DNA of 64,000 nt from Curtobacterium flaccumfaciens (GCF_004361695.1 NZ_SNVW01000001.1:496001-560000); one strand, 5' to 3'. Positions 25,871 through 34,624 are shown, counted from the first letter of the stretch. Made by a program: numbers and translations. Notes: a model not told the origin generated them from the sequence alone.

Positions 25871-26269
25871 TCAGCTCCCCGGGGTCGGCTCGCCCTCGCC
25901 GGCTGCCTCCTTGGCACGGCGCAGTCGCGCCTGGGCCTCCCAGTACTCGATCTCGCGCTCGAGTTCGGCGAGCTCCTGCTCCGTCCCGGTGACGCGCTTG
26001 TCACCGTGGGCGGCACGGGCGTGCCCGAGGCTCGCGTACTGGTCCTCGTGGCGCCGCGGCTCGAGGTACCGGCCGTGGTTCCGGTCGCCCGCGGTCCAGT
26101 CGTGTCCGACGGCGAACCACACGATGCTGCCGACGACGGGCACCAGGATGACGAGGAACACCCATGCGACCTTCGGCAGGCCGCGCACTTGGTCGGCTCC
26201 CTTGGTCAGGATGTCGATCAGGGCGAAGACCAACAGGACGATCGAGGCCCCGTACAGCAGCACGCTCAT
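25871..26269 (-). CDS. PLDc_N-type small membrane protein
   Basis: A 132-residue protein. Two hydrophobic helices (residues about 4-20 and 35-56) enclose the PLDc_N signature of phospholipase D-nuclease N-terminal proteins (WVFLVILVPVVGSIVWFAVG). A charged C-terminal coiled coil follows (ELAELEREIEYWEAQARLRR). Function unknown; such stand-alone domains are common in actinobacteria. It ends beside a CTGGAGGCGCG motif at 25858. Confidence 0.78.
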   Translation of the reverse strand: MSVLLYGASIVLLVFALIDILTKGADQVRGLPKVAWVFLVILVPVVGSIVWFAVGHDWTAGDRNHGRYLEPRRHEDQYASLGHARAAHGDKRVTGTEQELAELEREIEYWEAQARLRRAKEAAGEGEPTPGS

Positions 26270-26277
26270 GAGCAGCG

Positions 26278-26283
26278 AGTCTA
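26278..26283 (-). promoter_or_regulatory. -10 box for leaderless PLDc_N gene
   Basis: Minus-strand TAGACT ends eight bases before the ATG at 26269. Confidence 0.5.
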
Positions 26284-26357
26284 TGGATCGGCTCCGAGCC
26301 GCCGCTACGCCCCGAACGCGTGCCGCGGTTGCGATCCGGCAACGGTCTGCTGCGCGA

Positions 26358-26939
26358 TCACACAGGTGCTCGGTCGAGGTACCGACGGGCGAGCGCGACG
26401 TCGCGGAGCGCGATCACCATCGGTACGGCCCACAGCGTCGCGACCACCGTGTACAGCGGCCAGAAGGTCACTCCGGACACGGCGATGCCGGTGAAGAGCA
26501 GGAGCTGCCCGGCAGAGGACGGGATCACGAGGCCGCCGGCGATCTGCAGCGCGAATGCACGGACGACGTCGACGCGGTCCTCCGGCGCCTGGTCGCGCCC
26601 GCGGATCACCCGCTGGACGGCGGACCGCTCTCGGGGGGACAGGTGCTTCGTCACGGGGGCCAGCTCGGGGTGCTGCGATCGCGCACGAGCGGTGCGGACG
26701 ACGTCCGTGAGGACGAGTGCGAGCCCGACGACCATGCCGACGATCCCGGTCACCCAGCGGCCCGTCGACCCGGGCGCGAAGGTGAGCGCCGTCCCGACGA
26801 GTGCGACCACGGCGACCGCCACCGCGCCGGCGATCAGCGGGAGCGAGCGACGGCGTGGAGCAGGGTGCTCGAGCACCAGGCGCGCCTGGTGCTCGGCGAG
26901 CGCCCATCGCCACTCGGCCTGCGCTGCGGTGTCGGTCAT
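26358..26939 (-). CDS. Four-helix membrane protein of unknown function
   Basis: A 193-residue protein from ATG 26939 (an in-frame start at 26957 adds six residues). It has two N-terminal helices (about 37-80), a basic cytoplasmic loop with HLSPRERSAVQRVIRGRDQ, and two C-terminal helices. The family is not recognised. It is monocistronic and separated by 34 bp from the 3' end of moaE. Confidence 0.7.
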   Translation of the reverse strand: MTDTAAQAEWRWALAEHQARLVLEHPAPRRRSLPLIAGAVAVAVVALVGTALTFAPGSTGRWVTGIVGMVVGLALVLTDVVRTARARSQHPELAPVTKHLSPRERSAVQRVIRGRDQAPEDRVDVVRAFALQIAGGLVIPSSAGQLLLFTGIAVSGVTFWPLYTVVATLWAVPMVIALRDVALARRYLDRAPV

Positions 26940-26973
26940 CGTGTCCGACTCAACCACACTGCATGAGGATCCG

Positions 26974-27495
26974 TCAGAGGGCTGCGACCCACTCGTCCGT
27001 GCCGTCCGAGAAGCGCTGGTGCTTCCAGATCGGCACGCGCTCCTTGACGAGGTCGACCAGCGCGCCGCACGCCGCGAAGGCCTCGGCCCGGTGCGGCGAC
27101 GACACGGCTGCGGCGAGCGCGACGTCCCCGATGCCGAGCGCTCCGACGCGGTGCAGCACGGCGATGCGGACCTCGGGGTGCGCTTCGGCGATCTCGCGGG
27201 CGACCTCGGCGATGACCGTGCCGGCGCTCGGGTGCCGCTCGTAGTCGAGGGCGTTCACACCCTTGCCGCCGTCGTGGTCGCGGACGACCCCGGCGAAGGT
27301 CACCACCGCGCCGTCCTGTTCCGTTGCGACGACGGCCGAGACCTCGTCGACGGTGATCGAACGGTCGACGACGTCGGCGAGGACGACACGGTCACCGGCT
27401 CCGGCTGGCCCGGCTGACGCGGCCCCGGCTGCCCCGGTCGCCCCGGTGTCCCCGGGCCCGCCGGCCGCCCCGACCATCCCGGCTCCCCCGGTCAC
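26974..27495 (-). CDS. moaE: Molybdopterin synthase catalytic subunit MoaE
   Basis: A 173-residue protein that inserts sulfur into precursor Z with MoaD. Conserved parts: GAVVTFAGVVRDHDGG, LDYERHPSAG, HRVGALGIGD, and the active-site loop VPIWKHQRF with catalytic Lys. The first 40 residues are Gly/Ala-rich and collagen-like, absent from most MoaE, and may be a spacer. The GTG overlaps the mog stop by four bases. No moaD or moaA is in the window. Confidence 0.9.
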   Translation of the reverse strand: MTGGAGMVGAAGGPGDTGATGAAGAASAGPAGAGDRVVLADVVDRSITVDEVSAVVATEQDGAVVTFAGVVRDHDGGKGVNALDYERHPSAGTVIAEVAREIAEAHPEVRIAVLHRVGALGIGDVALAAAVSSPHRAEAFAACGALVDLVKERVPIWKHQRFSDGTDEWVAAL

Positions 27496-28034
27496 GATGC
27501 GCTCCGCGGGGCGTGTCCCTCGCCGTGCACCTGGGCGAGCACGTGGTCGAGCAGCCCGTCGAGCACGTCCAGTCCGTCGGCGACACCGCCACGCGACCCC
27601 GGGAGGGTGACGAGCAACGCGCCGCCACCGGTGATCCCCGCGATGCCCCGGCTCAGGAGTGCGGTCGGCCCGGCTCCGGCGAGCCCGCGCCGACGGATCT
27701 CCTCGGTGATGCCCGGCAGCTCGAGGTCGATGAGCGGCGCGACGGCCTCGGGCGTGCGGTCGGTCGGGGTGACCCCGGTTCCGCCGGTGGTCAGGACGAC
27801 GCGCGCATCACCGAGGAGCTCGGCCGAGACCGTCTCGGCGATCGGCCCGCCGTCGGCGACGACGACCGGGTCGCCGACCGTGAAGCCGCGGTCGCGCAGC
27901 CAGGCGGCGATGACGGGTCCGGTGCGGTCGAGGGTGGGATCGGCGGACGCTTGGGTGGACACGACCACGATCCCCGCCCGTCCCCTGGTCGGCTGCGAGG
28001 GCGCCGGTTGCTGGGCCATCGGTTGCTGGGTCAT
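27492..28034 (-). CDS. mog: Molybdopterin adenylyltransferase-type protein (MogA/MoaB)
   Basis: A 180-residue MoCF-biosynthesis domain that activates molybdopterin by adenylylation. Motifs: VVLTTGGTGVTPTDRTPEA (the signature GGTG-x-x-x-x-D), IRRRGL and LPGSRGGVADGLD. A Gln/Pro-rich lead of about 20 residues precedes the domain. It overlaps moaC upstream and moaE downstream by four bases each. Confidence 0.9.
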   Translation of the reverse strand: MTQQPMAQQPAPSQPTRGRAGIVVVSTQASADPTLDRTGPVIAAWLRDRGFTVGDPVVVADGGPIAETVSAELLGDARVVLTTGGTGVTPTDRTPEAVAPLIDLELPGITEEIRRRGLAGAGPTALLSRGIAGITGGGALLVTLPGSRGGVADGLDVLDGLLDHVLAQVHGEGHAPRSAS

Positions 28035-28507
28035 CGGTTGCTCCAGTCCCCGGAGCGTCCGCCGTGCTTCTCGAGCACCCGGACGTCCGTGATCGATGCC
28101 GTGCGGTCGACGGCCTTCACCATGTCGTAGACGGTCAGTGCGGCGACGCTCGCGCCGGTGAGGGCCTCCATCTCGACGCCGGTCCGCGAGGTCGTGCGCA
28201 CCGACACCTCGATGACGACCCGGTCCCCGTCACCGGCGATGTCGACCTCGACGCCGGCGATCGGCAGCGGGTGGCAGAGCGGGATGAGGTCGGAGGTCTT
28301 CTTGACCGCCATGATCGCGGCGACGCGGGCGGTGCCGATCACCTCGCCCTTGGGCAGGGAGCCGTCGAGGATGCGCGTGACCACGTCCGGCCGGGTGACG
28401 AGGGTCGCCGTGGCGGTGGCCGACCGGGCGGTGACGTCCTTCTCGGAGACGTCCACCATGTGGGCGCTGCCGTCCGCTCGGACGTGGGAGAGCTGCGGTT
28501 CGGTCAT
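28031..28507 (-). CDS. moaC: Cyclic pyranopterin monophosphate synthase MoaC
   Basis: A 158-residue enzyme of the first step of molybdenum-cofactor synthesis (with MoaA, not in this window). Signatures: MVDVSEKDVTARSATA, IPLCHPLPI and TGVEMEALTGASVAALTVYDM. It starts at ATG 28507 within the moeA stop overlap; longer upstream reading is moeA in another frame. Confidence 0.95.
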   Translation of the reverse strand: MTEPQLSHVRADGSAHMVDVSEKDVTARSATATATLVTRPDVVTRILDGSLPKGEVIGTARVAAIMAVKKTSDLIPLCHPLPIAGVEVDIAGDGDRVVIEVSVRTTSRTGVEMEALTGASVAALTVYDMVKAVDRTASITDVRVLEKHGGRSGDWSNR

Positions 28508-29766
28508 CGGATGGTCCAGACGGTCAACGGGTCTCCGGGTTCGACGGTGTCGGTGCCGACCGGCACGTGCACGAGGTGCGTGGCGGCGGCGTAGTGGGCG
28601 AGGAGGTGGGAGCTCGGACCGCCGACGAAGTGCACGCGGCCGTCCTGGACCCGACCGCGACGGACCTGGTGCTTGCCGGCGGGCGAGGTCGCGGCGTCGG
28701 CGGCGGGCAGCACCTGGACGGCACGGTCGTCGGCGACCCACGAGTCCGCCGCGAGGACCGGACGGAGGAACACCTCGAACGAGACGAGGGCGGAGACCGG
28801 GTTGCCGGGGAACGAGACCACGGGCACCGGGCGTCCGGCGATCATCACCGTGCCGAAGGCCTGTGGCCCACCGGGCTGCATCGCGACCGGGGTCACGGCG
28901 AGCCCGCGCGGCTCGAGTGCCTGACGCACGACCTCGTACGCGCCGGCACTGATGCCGCCCGTCGTGAGCACCAGGTCCGCCCAGTCCCCGACCGCGTCGT
29001 CGAGGGCCGCGAGGAACGCCTGTTCATCGTCCGGCACCCGCACGGTCCGGGACTCGACCCCGACCTCGGCGAGCGCCGCCCGCAACGCGATGCCGTTCGC
29101 GTCGCCGATCATCGCGGAGGTGCCGGCATCCCCGGACTCACCCCGCAGTGCTGCGTCAGCCCGGAGCTCCGACCCGGTCGACACCACCAGGACCCGGAGC
29201 GGACGAACGACCTCGACCGAGGCGACCCCCGCGGACGCGAGCGCCCCGAGGAGCGCCGGCGTCACCGGGGCCCCGACGGGTGCGAGCTCGGCTCCCTGCG
29301 GCAGATCGGTGCCGGTGCCACGGACGAACGTGCCGGCCGCGAGGTCGTCCTGCACGGGCACCTCGGTGAGTTCGAGTGCTGCGGGGAACGAGCCCGGCGC
29401 CGTCTGCTCCACCGGGAACACCGCGTCGGCACCGGCCGGGATCCGCGCGCCGGTCATGATCGGAGCGGCCGCGCCGACGTCGAGCGGCGGCGGGACCACC
29501 CCGGCGGGGATCGGCGCGACGACCCGCACGACGCGACCAGCGTCGGCGGCACGGACGGCGAAGCCGTCCATCTGGCTGTTGTCGAACGGCGGGAGAGGAA
29601 CCGGTGCGACGACGGCCCGTCCGAGCACCCGGTGGCCTCGTCCGGCCGCGGCCCGGGTCGCGAGGTCGTCGATGCCCCGTGCCTCCAGGTCGGACGCGCG
29701 TCTGCCGGACAGGACCGGCGCGACGAGCGCGGCGATCTCGTCGCGGTGCTGACCGATCGTTCGCAC
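28504..29766 (-). CDS. moeA: Molybdopterin molybdenumtransferase MoeA
   Basis: A 420-residue enzyme that inserts molybdate into adenylylated molybdopterin. Conserved: PPFDNSQMDGFAVRAAD, MTGARIPAGADAV, VLTTGGISAGAYE and VSFPGNPVSALVSFEVFLRP. The GTG at 29766 is preceded by GGAGG with ideal spacing, which decides the start over a longer frame to 29862. First gene of the four-gene moe-moa operon. Confidence 0.95.
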   Translation of the reverse strand: MRTIGQHRDEIAALVAPVLSGRRASDLEARGIDDLATRAAAGRGHRVLGRAVVAPVPLPPFDNSQMDGFAVRAADAGRVVRVVAPIPAGVVPPPLDVGAAAPIMTGARIPAGADAVFPVEQTAPGSFPAALELTEVPVQDDLAAGTFVRGTGTDLPQGAELAPVGAPVTPALLGALASAGVASVEVVRPLRVLVVSTGSELRADAALRGESGDAGTSAMIGDANGIALRAALAEVGVESRTVRVPDDEQAFLAALDDAVGDWADLVLTTGGISAGAYEVVRQALEPRGLAVTPVAMQPGGPQAFGTVMIAGRPVPVVSFPGNPVSALVSFEVFLRPVLAADSWVADDRAVQVLPAADAATSPAGKHQVRRGRVQDGRVHFVGGPSSHLLAHYAAATHLVHVPVGTDTVEPGDPLTVWTIR

Positions 29767-29873
29767 GGGGGCCTCCGAACAGGTGGGAAGTGTGCTCGCT
29801 CCCGGTTCGTACCGGGGCGGTCTCAGTAGCGTAACCAGCGCGCAGAACGCGCCGACGACCATTCGGAGGACCT

Positions 29874-30788
29874 GTGGAGAACGACGTGACCACGACCGGA
29901 GCTGTGGACGAGACCGTGGCCATCGGGGTGATCGGCGGTTCCGGCCTCTACGAGCTGTTCGAACCCGGCACCGCGGACGAGGTCGACGTCGACACCCCGT
30001 TCGGCGCCACGTCGAGCCCGATCAGCATCGGCACCATGGCCGGCAAGCGGGTCGCGTTCCTCACCCGGCACGGCCGCGAGCACTCCGTCGCCCCGCATCG
30101 CATCAACCACCGCGCGAACCTGTGGGCGCTGCGGTCGCTCGGGGTGCGCGCCGTGGTGTCGTCGAGCGCCGTGGGCGGCCTGCACCCGGACTACGCGCCG
30201 GGGACGTTCGTCGTCACCGACCAGCTCATCGACCGGACCTGGGGCCGCGCCGACACCTTCTTCGAGGACGCCGTCCAGCACCTGTCCTTCGCCGACCCGT
30301 TCGACCCCGTCCTGCGCCGAGTGACCGTCGCGGCGATCGAGCAGCTCGACGTGCCGTTCCGGCCGACCGGTACGTGCGTGGTGATCCAGGGCCCGCGGTT
30401 CTCCACCCGCGCCGAGTCGTTGTGGATGCGCCAGGCCGGCGGCCACACCATCAACATGACGATGACGCCCGAGGTGCCGCTCGCGGCCGAACTCGGGATC
30501 GGCACCGTGAACCTGTCGTTCGTGACCGACGCCGACGCCGGGCTGGCCCCGACCGAGGAAGAGGCCGCCGACTCCGGCGAAGCCCCCGTCACCCACGGGA
30601 TGGTGATGGAACGGCTGGCCCGCGCCAACGAGGTCATCGTCCGCGCCATCGGCTCGATCGTCGCCGCGATCCCCGACGACTACACGCCGCGCGAACTCGT
30701 GCCGGCAGCGGCGAGCGCCAGCGTGACCGCCGCACCCGCCGCCGCGCCCGCGACTGCCGCCACGCCCGCCACCGTGGCGACCGCATGA
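29874..30788 (+). CDS. MTA/purine-nucleoside phosphorylase (MtnP-like)
   Basis: A 304-residue phosphorylase that would cleave 5'-methylthioadenosine or a related nucleoside. Signatures: GVIGGSGLY, TRHGREHSVAPHRINHRANLWAL, VIQGPRFSTRAES and NMTMTPEVPLA. The last 35 residues are an Ala/Thr/Pro tail beyond the usual end. The GTG start has GGAGGA three bases upstream. It leads a chain of overlapping genes and is divergent from moeA. Its place in this cluster suggests a nucleoside-derived pathway rather than simple methionine salvage; that is inference. Confidence 0.88.
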   Translation: MENDVTTTGAVDETVAIGVIGGSGLYELFEPGTADEVDVDTPFGATSSPISIGTMAGKRVAFLTRHGREHSVAPHRINHRANLWALRSLGVRAVVSSSAVGGLHPDYAPGTFVVTDQLIDRTWGRADTFFEDAVQHLSFADPFDPVLRRVTVAAIEQLDVPFRPTGTCVVIQGPRFSTRAESLWMRQAGGHTINMTMTPEVPLAAELGIGTVNLSFVTDADAGLAPTEEEAADSGEAPVTHGMVMERLARANEVIVRAIGSIVAAIPDDYTPRELVPAAASASVTAAPAAAPATAATPATVATA

Positions 30789-31855
30789 CCCGCCTGCTCG
30801 TCACCGGCGGCGCCGGGTTCATCGGCTCCGCGATCGTCCGCCGCGCCCGAGCCGAGGGCCTCGAGGTCCGCGTGATCGACTCGCTCCGCGACGACGTGCA
30901 CGGCGATCCCGCCGAGATCGTCCTCGCCCACCAGCAGCAGGGCATCGAGTTCGTGCACGGAGACGTCCGCGACCGGGTCGCCCTCGACGCGGCCCTCGAC
31001 GGTGTCGACGTCGTCTGCCACCAGGCCGCCAAGGTGGGCCTCGGGGTCGACTTCCAGGATGCTCCCGACTACGTCTCCTCGAACGACGCGGGCACCGCGC
31101 ACGTGCTCGCCGGGATGGACCGGCACGGCATCGGCCGCCTGGTCGTCGCGAGCTCGATGGTCGTCTACGGCGAGGGCGCGTACACGACCGCTGCGGGCGA
31201 GCCCGTCCGGCCGCCGGCCCGTCGCCGCGAGGACCTCGACGCCGGCCGTTTCGACCCGATCGGCGCGGACGGGCAGCCGCTCGTGCCCGGGCTGATCGAC
31301 GAGTCCGCGTCGCTCGACCCGCGCAACGTCTACGCGCAGACCAAGGTCGCGCAGGAGCACCTCGCGTCGAGCTGGGCCCGGGCGACCGGCGGCCGAGCCG
31401 TCGCGCTCCGGTACCACAACGTCTACGGCCCGGGGATGCCCGCGAACACCCCCTACGCCGGTGTCGCCTCCCTGTTCCGCTCGGCTCTGGCCCGCGGCGA
31501 GGCCCCGCGCGTGTTCGAGGACGGCCGCCAGCGACGCGACTTCGTGCACGTCGAGGACGTCGCGGGGGCGAACGCCGCGTCCATCGCCGCGACCGCCGAC
31601 CTGCCGTCCGAGTCCTTCCGCGCGTACAACGTCGGCTCCGGCGTCGTGCACACGATCGGCGAGATGGCCGCGGCGATCGCCGGACCCGACGGTCCGCAGC
31701 CGGTCGTCACCGGCGAGTACCGGCTCGGCGACGTCCGGCACGTCACGGCGTCGTCGGACCGGATCGCGGCGGAGCTGGGCTGGCGTGCCGAGGTCGACTT
31801 CGAGCGCGGGATGCGCGAGTTCGCGACGGCCCCGCTGCGCGCTGCGGTGCAGTAG
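30785..31855 (+). CDS. NAD-dependent sugar epimerase/dehydratase
   Basis: A 356-residue extended short-chain dehydrogenase. The NAD motif is TGGAGFIGS at the N-terminus. The catalytic Ser region is SSMVVYGEG and the Tyr/Lys pair is in VYAQTKVAQE. The HNVYGPGMP and RDFVHVEDVA motifs match nucleotide-sugar epimerases. A charged insert lies at about residues 135-175. Its ATG overlaps the phosphorylase stop by four bases. Confidence 0.88.
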   Translation: MTRLLVTGGAGFIGSAIVRRARAEGLEVRVIDSLRDDVHGDPAEIVLAHQQQGIEFVHGDVRDRVALDAALDGVDVVCHQAAKVGLGVDFQDAPDYVSSNDAGTAHVLAGMDRHGIGRLVVASSMVVYGEGAYTTAAGEPVRPPARRREDLDAGRFDPIGADGQPLVPGLIDESASLDPRNVYAQTKVAQEHLASSWARATGGRAVALRYHNVYGPGMPANTPYAGVASLFRSALARGEAPRVFEDGRQRRDFVHVEDVAGANAASIAATADLPSESFRAYNVGSGVVHTIGEMAAAIAGPDGPQPVVTGEYRLGDVRHVTASSDRIAAELGWRAEVDFERGMREFATAPLRAAVQ

Positions 31856-32177
31856 CGGCGCGGCACCGGACCGGACCACCTGTCGGACGGGAGGCGCGTG
31901 GCGAGTCGACCCGCGCCTCCCGTCCGGCAGGCGCCCCGGTCGGCGGGCCGGCCGTGCCCGACCCCGCCACCCACTTCCTGTCCCCCGATCAGGGGGAACC
32001 ACGCGCGCCGAGTGCGCAGAACGACCAGCGGGGGACGCCGATCCTGTACCCCGGAGCGGCGCGACGTGTTGGCTCGGAGGCATGGAACGACAGCCGGCCG
32101 ACGACGAGACCGACCGCTCCCCCGGCGCGACGCGCGCGGAACGGCCCGACACCAGTCGTTCCGCCCGAGGGCACCGA
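31856..32177. other. Gap before the glycosyltransferase gene
   Basis: 322 bp without a recognisable gene. It contains the hairpin at 31884-31926 and a CCCCC-gatca-GGGGG palindrome near 31982. An in-frame ATG at 32082 precedes the glycosyltransferase but has its GGAGG only one base away. Confidence 0.5.
31884..31926. repeat. Hairpin with CGGACGGGAGGCGCG arms
   Basis: Exact 15-nt arms (31884-31898, 31912-31926) flank a 13-nt loop, 29 bp after the epimerase stop. The arms are a one-base variant of the CTGGAGGCGCG family. There is no T-tract. Confidence 0.7.
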
Positions 32178-32963
32178 ATGGCAGACATGAACGTCGACGT
32201 CATCCTCCCCTGTCTCGACGAGGCCGATGCCCTCCCCGAGGTCCTCGGCCGCCTGCCCACCGGCTACCGCGCGATCGTCGTCGACAACGGCTCGACCGAC
32301 GGCTCCGCCGACGTCGCCCGTGCACACGGCGCACTCGTCGTCACCGAACCCGTCAAGGGGTTCGGCTCCGCATGCGCCGCCGGTGTCGCCGCCGCGACCG
32401 CCGAGTACGTCGCCTTCTGCGACGCCGACGCCTCGATGGACCCCGCCGAACTCGTCCCGCTGGTCGCACGCGTCGCGACCGGCCACACCGACCTCGCACT
32501 CGGCCGCCGCGTCCCCACCACGCCCGGAGCATGGGCACCGCACGCCCGCTTCGCGAACCGCGTGCTGGCCGTCCTCATGCACCGTGCGACCGGGTACAAG
32601 CTGCGCGACCTCGGGCCGATGCGGGTGATGCGCCGTGAGGACCTGGTCGCCCTCGACCTCCGCGACCGCCGCAGCGGCTACCCGCTCGAGATGGTCCTCG
32701 CCGCCCACGCGGCGGGCTGGCGCGTCGACGAGTCCGACATCGGGTACGCGCAGCGCATCGGCGACAGCAAGGTCACCGGCACGCTCCGCGGCACGATCAA
32801 CGCCGTCAAGGACATGTCCCGCCTGCTCCGCACCCACCGCCGAGCAGCGCAGACCGAGCGTCGGGAGGCACGGGGCCGCGTCGTCGCACCGGCCTCCGTC
32901 CGGCACACGGCCGGGTCCACCCCGGAGATGGCCGCCTCCACGACGGAAGGTGCGCGCTCATGA
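32178..32963 (+). CDS. Family 2 glycosyltransferase
   Basis: A 261-residue soluble GT-A enzyme. Visible motifs: VDVILPCLDEADALPEVL, VVDNGSTDGSADVA and the metal-binding CDADASMDPAEL. A region resembling polyprenyl-phosphate or rSAM/selenodomain-associated transferases follows (YKLRDLGPMRVMRRED). The C-terminal 45 residues are hydrophilic. The start at 32178 follows GAGGG. Its stop overlaps the DUF2064 gene by four bases. Confidence 0.88.
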   Translation: MADMNVDVILPCLDEADALPEVLGRLPTGYRAIVVDNGSTDGSADVARAHGALVVTEPVKGFGSACAAGVAAATAEYVAFCDADASMDPAELVPLVARVATGHTDLALGRRVPTTPGAWAPHARFANRVLAVLMHRATGYKLRDLGPMRVMRREDLVALDLRDRRSGYPLEMVLAAHAAGWRVDESDIGYAQRIGDSKVTGTLRGTINAVKDMSRLLRTHRRAAQTERREARGRVVAPASVRHTAGSTPEMAASTTEGARS

Positions 32964-33601
32964 GCATCGACGACGCCGGCATCACCGTCGCGGTGGTCGC
33001 GAAGGAGTGCCTGCCCGGCAAGGTGAAGACCCGGCTGACGCCGGCACTCACCCCCGAGGGAGCCGCCCGTGTCGCCGCCGCGAGCCTCGCGGACACCCTC
33101 GCGACCGTCCGCGCCCTGCCTGCCGCACGCCGCGTCCTGTTCTTCGACGGCACCGTCCTGCCCGAGGGGGCGGACGGCTTCGACGTCATCCACCAGACCA
33201 CCGGCGGGCTCGACGAACGCCTCGGTGCCCTGTTCGACGCCGTGGACGGCCCGACACTGCTGGTCGGGATGGACACGCCGCAGTGCAGCGCCGCCGACGT
33301 CGCCCCGGTGTTCGAGGACCCGTCGCGCGACGCGTGGTTCGGTCCCGCCGAGGACGGCGGCTTCTGGTCGCTGTACCTCCGCGAGCCGAACGGCGCGCAC
33401 CTCCGGGGCGTCCCGATGTCGCAGGACGACACCGGAGCCGTGCAGCTCGCACGCCTGACCGACGCCGGCCTCGACGTCGGCACCCTCGGGGTCCTGCTCG
33501 ACGTCGACACCGTGCCCGATGCCGAGCGCGTCGCAGCCCTCGTGCCGGACTCCCGGTTCGCCGGGGCCCTGCGCGCCGAGACGGTGGGGAGCCTCCGATG
33601 A
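32960..33601 (+). CDS. DUF2064 (TIGR04282-type) transferase-like protein
   Basis: A 213-residue CofC/GT-A-like nucleotidyl or glycosyl transferase fold. The family start is VAVVAKECLPGKVKTRLTPA, followed by the core LLVGMDTPQCSAADV and GPAEDGGFWSLYL. These proteins occur beside GT2 transferases in clusters annotated for modified sugars or arsenosugars. Their reaction is not established. Translationally coupled on both sides. Confidence 0.85.
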   Translation: MSIDDAGITVAVVAKECLPGKVKTRLTPALTPEGAARVAAASLADTLATVRALPAARRVLFFDGTVLPEGADGFDVIHQTTGGLDERLGALFDAVDGPTLLVGMDTPQCSAADVAPVFEDPSRDAWFGPAEDGGFWSLYLREPNGAHLRGVPMSQDDTGAVQLARLTDAGLDVGTLGVLLDVDTVPDAERVAALVPDSRFAGALRAETVGSLR

Positions 33602-34260
33602 CCATGCACGCACCCGTCTCGTTCGGTGCCGGCGGCGGCGAGCCCTACGCCCGTGCACTCCGCACCGACGGCCGGATCCGCCTGACCGACCCCGAGCGCC
33701 CCGACGCCGAGGTCACGCTCGACGTCGGTCGCTGGAGTGCCGCGGCCGACCGGGTCGACCGGTCGCTCCTCGACGGTGCCGACGGCCCCGTGATCGACAT
33801 CGGCTGCGGACCGGGTCGGATGCTCGTCGCCGCACGGACGCTCGGGATCCCGGCGCTCGGCGTCGACGTCTCCGCCGAGGCCGTTGCGATCGCCCGACGC
33901 TCCGGCGGCACCGCGCTGCAGGGGTCGGTGTTCGAACCGATCCCCGACGAGGGCCACTGGGACACTGCGCTCGTGATCGACGGGAACATCGGCATCGGCG
34001 GCGACCCCACGGCGCTGCTCGCCCGGTGCCGCGAGATCGTGCGCGAGGGCGGCCGTGTCATCGTCGAGACGCACGTCGAGCGCCAAGCCGACCGCACCTT
34101 CACCGCCCGCGTCGTGGACGCCGACGGCCACCAGAGCGCCGGGTTCCCCTGGGCCGAGGTCGGGGTCGACGCGCTGCTCGAGCACGCCGAGCGCGCCGGG
34201 CTGACCGCGCGTCAGAGCTGGACGGCCAGCGGCCGGACGTTCTGTGAGCTGCTCGCCTGA
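33598..34260 (+). CDS. Class I SAM-dependent methyltransferase
   Basis: A 220-residue Rossmann methyltransferase with motif I VIDIGCGPGRMLVA, motif II GVDVSAEAVAIARR, and GNIGIGGDP at the motif IV position. Last gene of the coupled GT2-DUF2064-methyltransferase set (four-base overlap). In related clusters a molybdopterin oxidoreductase often follows; none is here. Confidence 0.87.
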   Translation: MTMHAPVSFGAGGGEPYARALRTDGRIRLTDPERPDAEVTLDVGRWSAAADRVDRSLLDGADGPVIDIGCGPGRMLVAARTLGIPALGVDVSAEAVAIARRSGGTALQGSVFEPIPDEGHWDTALVIDGNIGIGGDPTALLARCREIVREGGRVIVETHVERQADRTFTARVVDADGHQSAGFPWAEVGVDALLEHAERAGLTARQSWTASGRTFCELLA

Positions 34261-34269
34261 GCCTTCCTT

Positions 34270-34301
34270 CTTTTGCGTGATGCAAAAGTAGAAGGTAGGC
34301 T
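34270..34301 (+). promoter_or_regulatory. Promoter with palindromic operator
   Basis: -35 TTGCGT (34273-34278), 17-bp spacer, -10 TAGGCT (34296-34301). The palindrome CTTTTGCgtgatGCAAAAG (34270-34288) covers the -35, and outer CCTTC/GAAGG arms extend the symmetry. A repressor site is likely. It drives the 81-codon gene about 70 nt downstream. Confidence 0.7.
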
Positions 34302-34378
34302 GGGTGTCATCAAGCCGACGGCGTCGCGGTCGCCGGCCCGGTGACCGACGGCCCTCGGCACGACGACGAGGAGCACCC

Positions 34379-34624
34379 ATGCAGAACCGTCAGAACCCCC
34401 TGGGCGGCGCCTACGTGACCGGCCTCGAAGCCCGCGACGAGCTCGGCGGCTACGCCGTCACCGCAGCCTGGCGTCCGATCGGCACCTACACCGGGACCGG
34501 CATCGGCCGTGCGCTCGGCCGGTTCGTCGACACGCAGTTCCGGCGCCCCGGCACCGCGACGTCCTCGACGCGCACCGTGACCGGTTCGCTCCGCACGGCG
34601 ACCGGATCGTTCCGCACCGCCTGA
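34379..34624 (+). CDS. Small basic protein of unknown function
   Basis: An 81-residue protein, not recognised. The N-terminal half is Gly/Tyr-rich (GGAYVTGLEARDELGGYAV). The C-terminus has a repetitive Ser/Thr/Arg pattern (TVTGSLRTATGSFRTA). AGGAG lies seven bases before the ATG. No signal or membrane segment. Its promoter carries a strong palindrome, so it is probably a regulated gene. Confidence 0.7.
   Translation: MQNRQNPLGGAYVTGLEARDELGGYAVTAAWRPIGTYTGTGIGRALGRFVDTQFRRPGTATSSTRTVTGSLRTATGSFRTA

Noticed and set aside
23248-25992. 914-codon plus-strand frame opposite the ABC-F gene
   Set aside because: Composition is the complement of the ABC-F codons and it runs into the minisatellite as repetitive peptide; no start signal.
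31982-31998. CCCCC-gatca-GGGGG as a terminator
   Set aside because: Five-base arms and no T-run; too weak to call.
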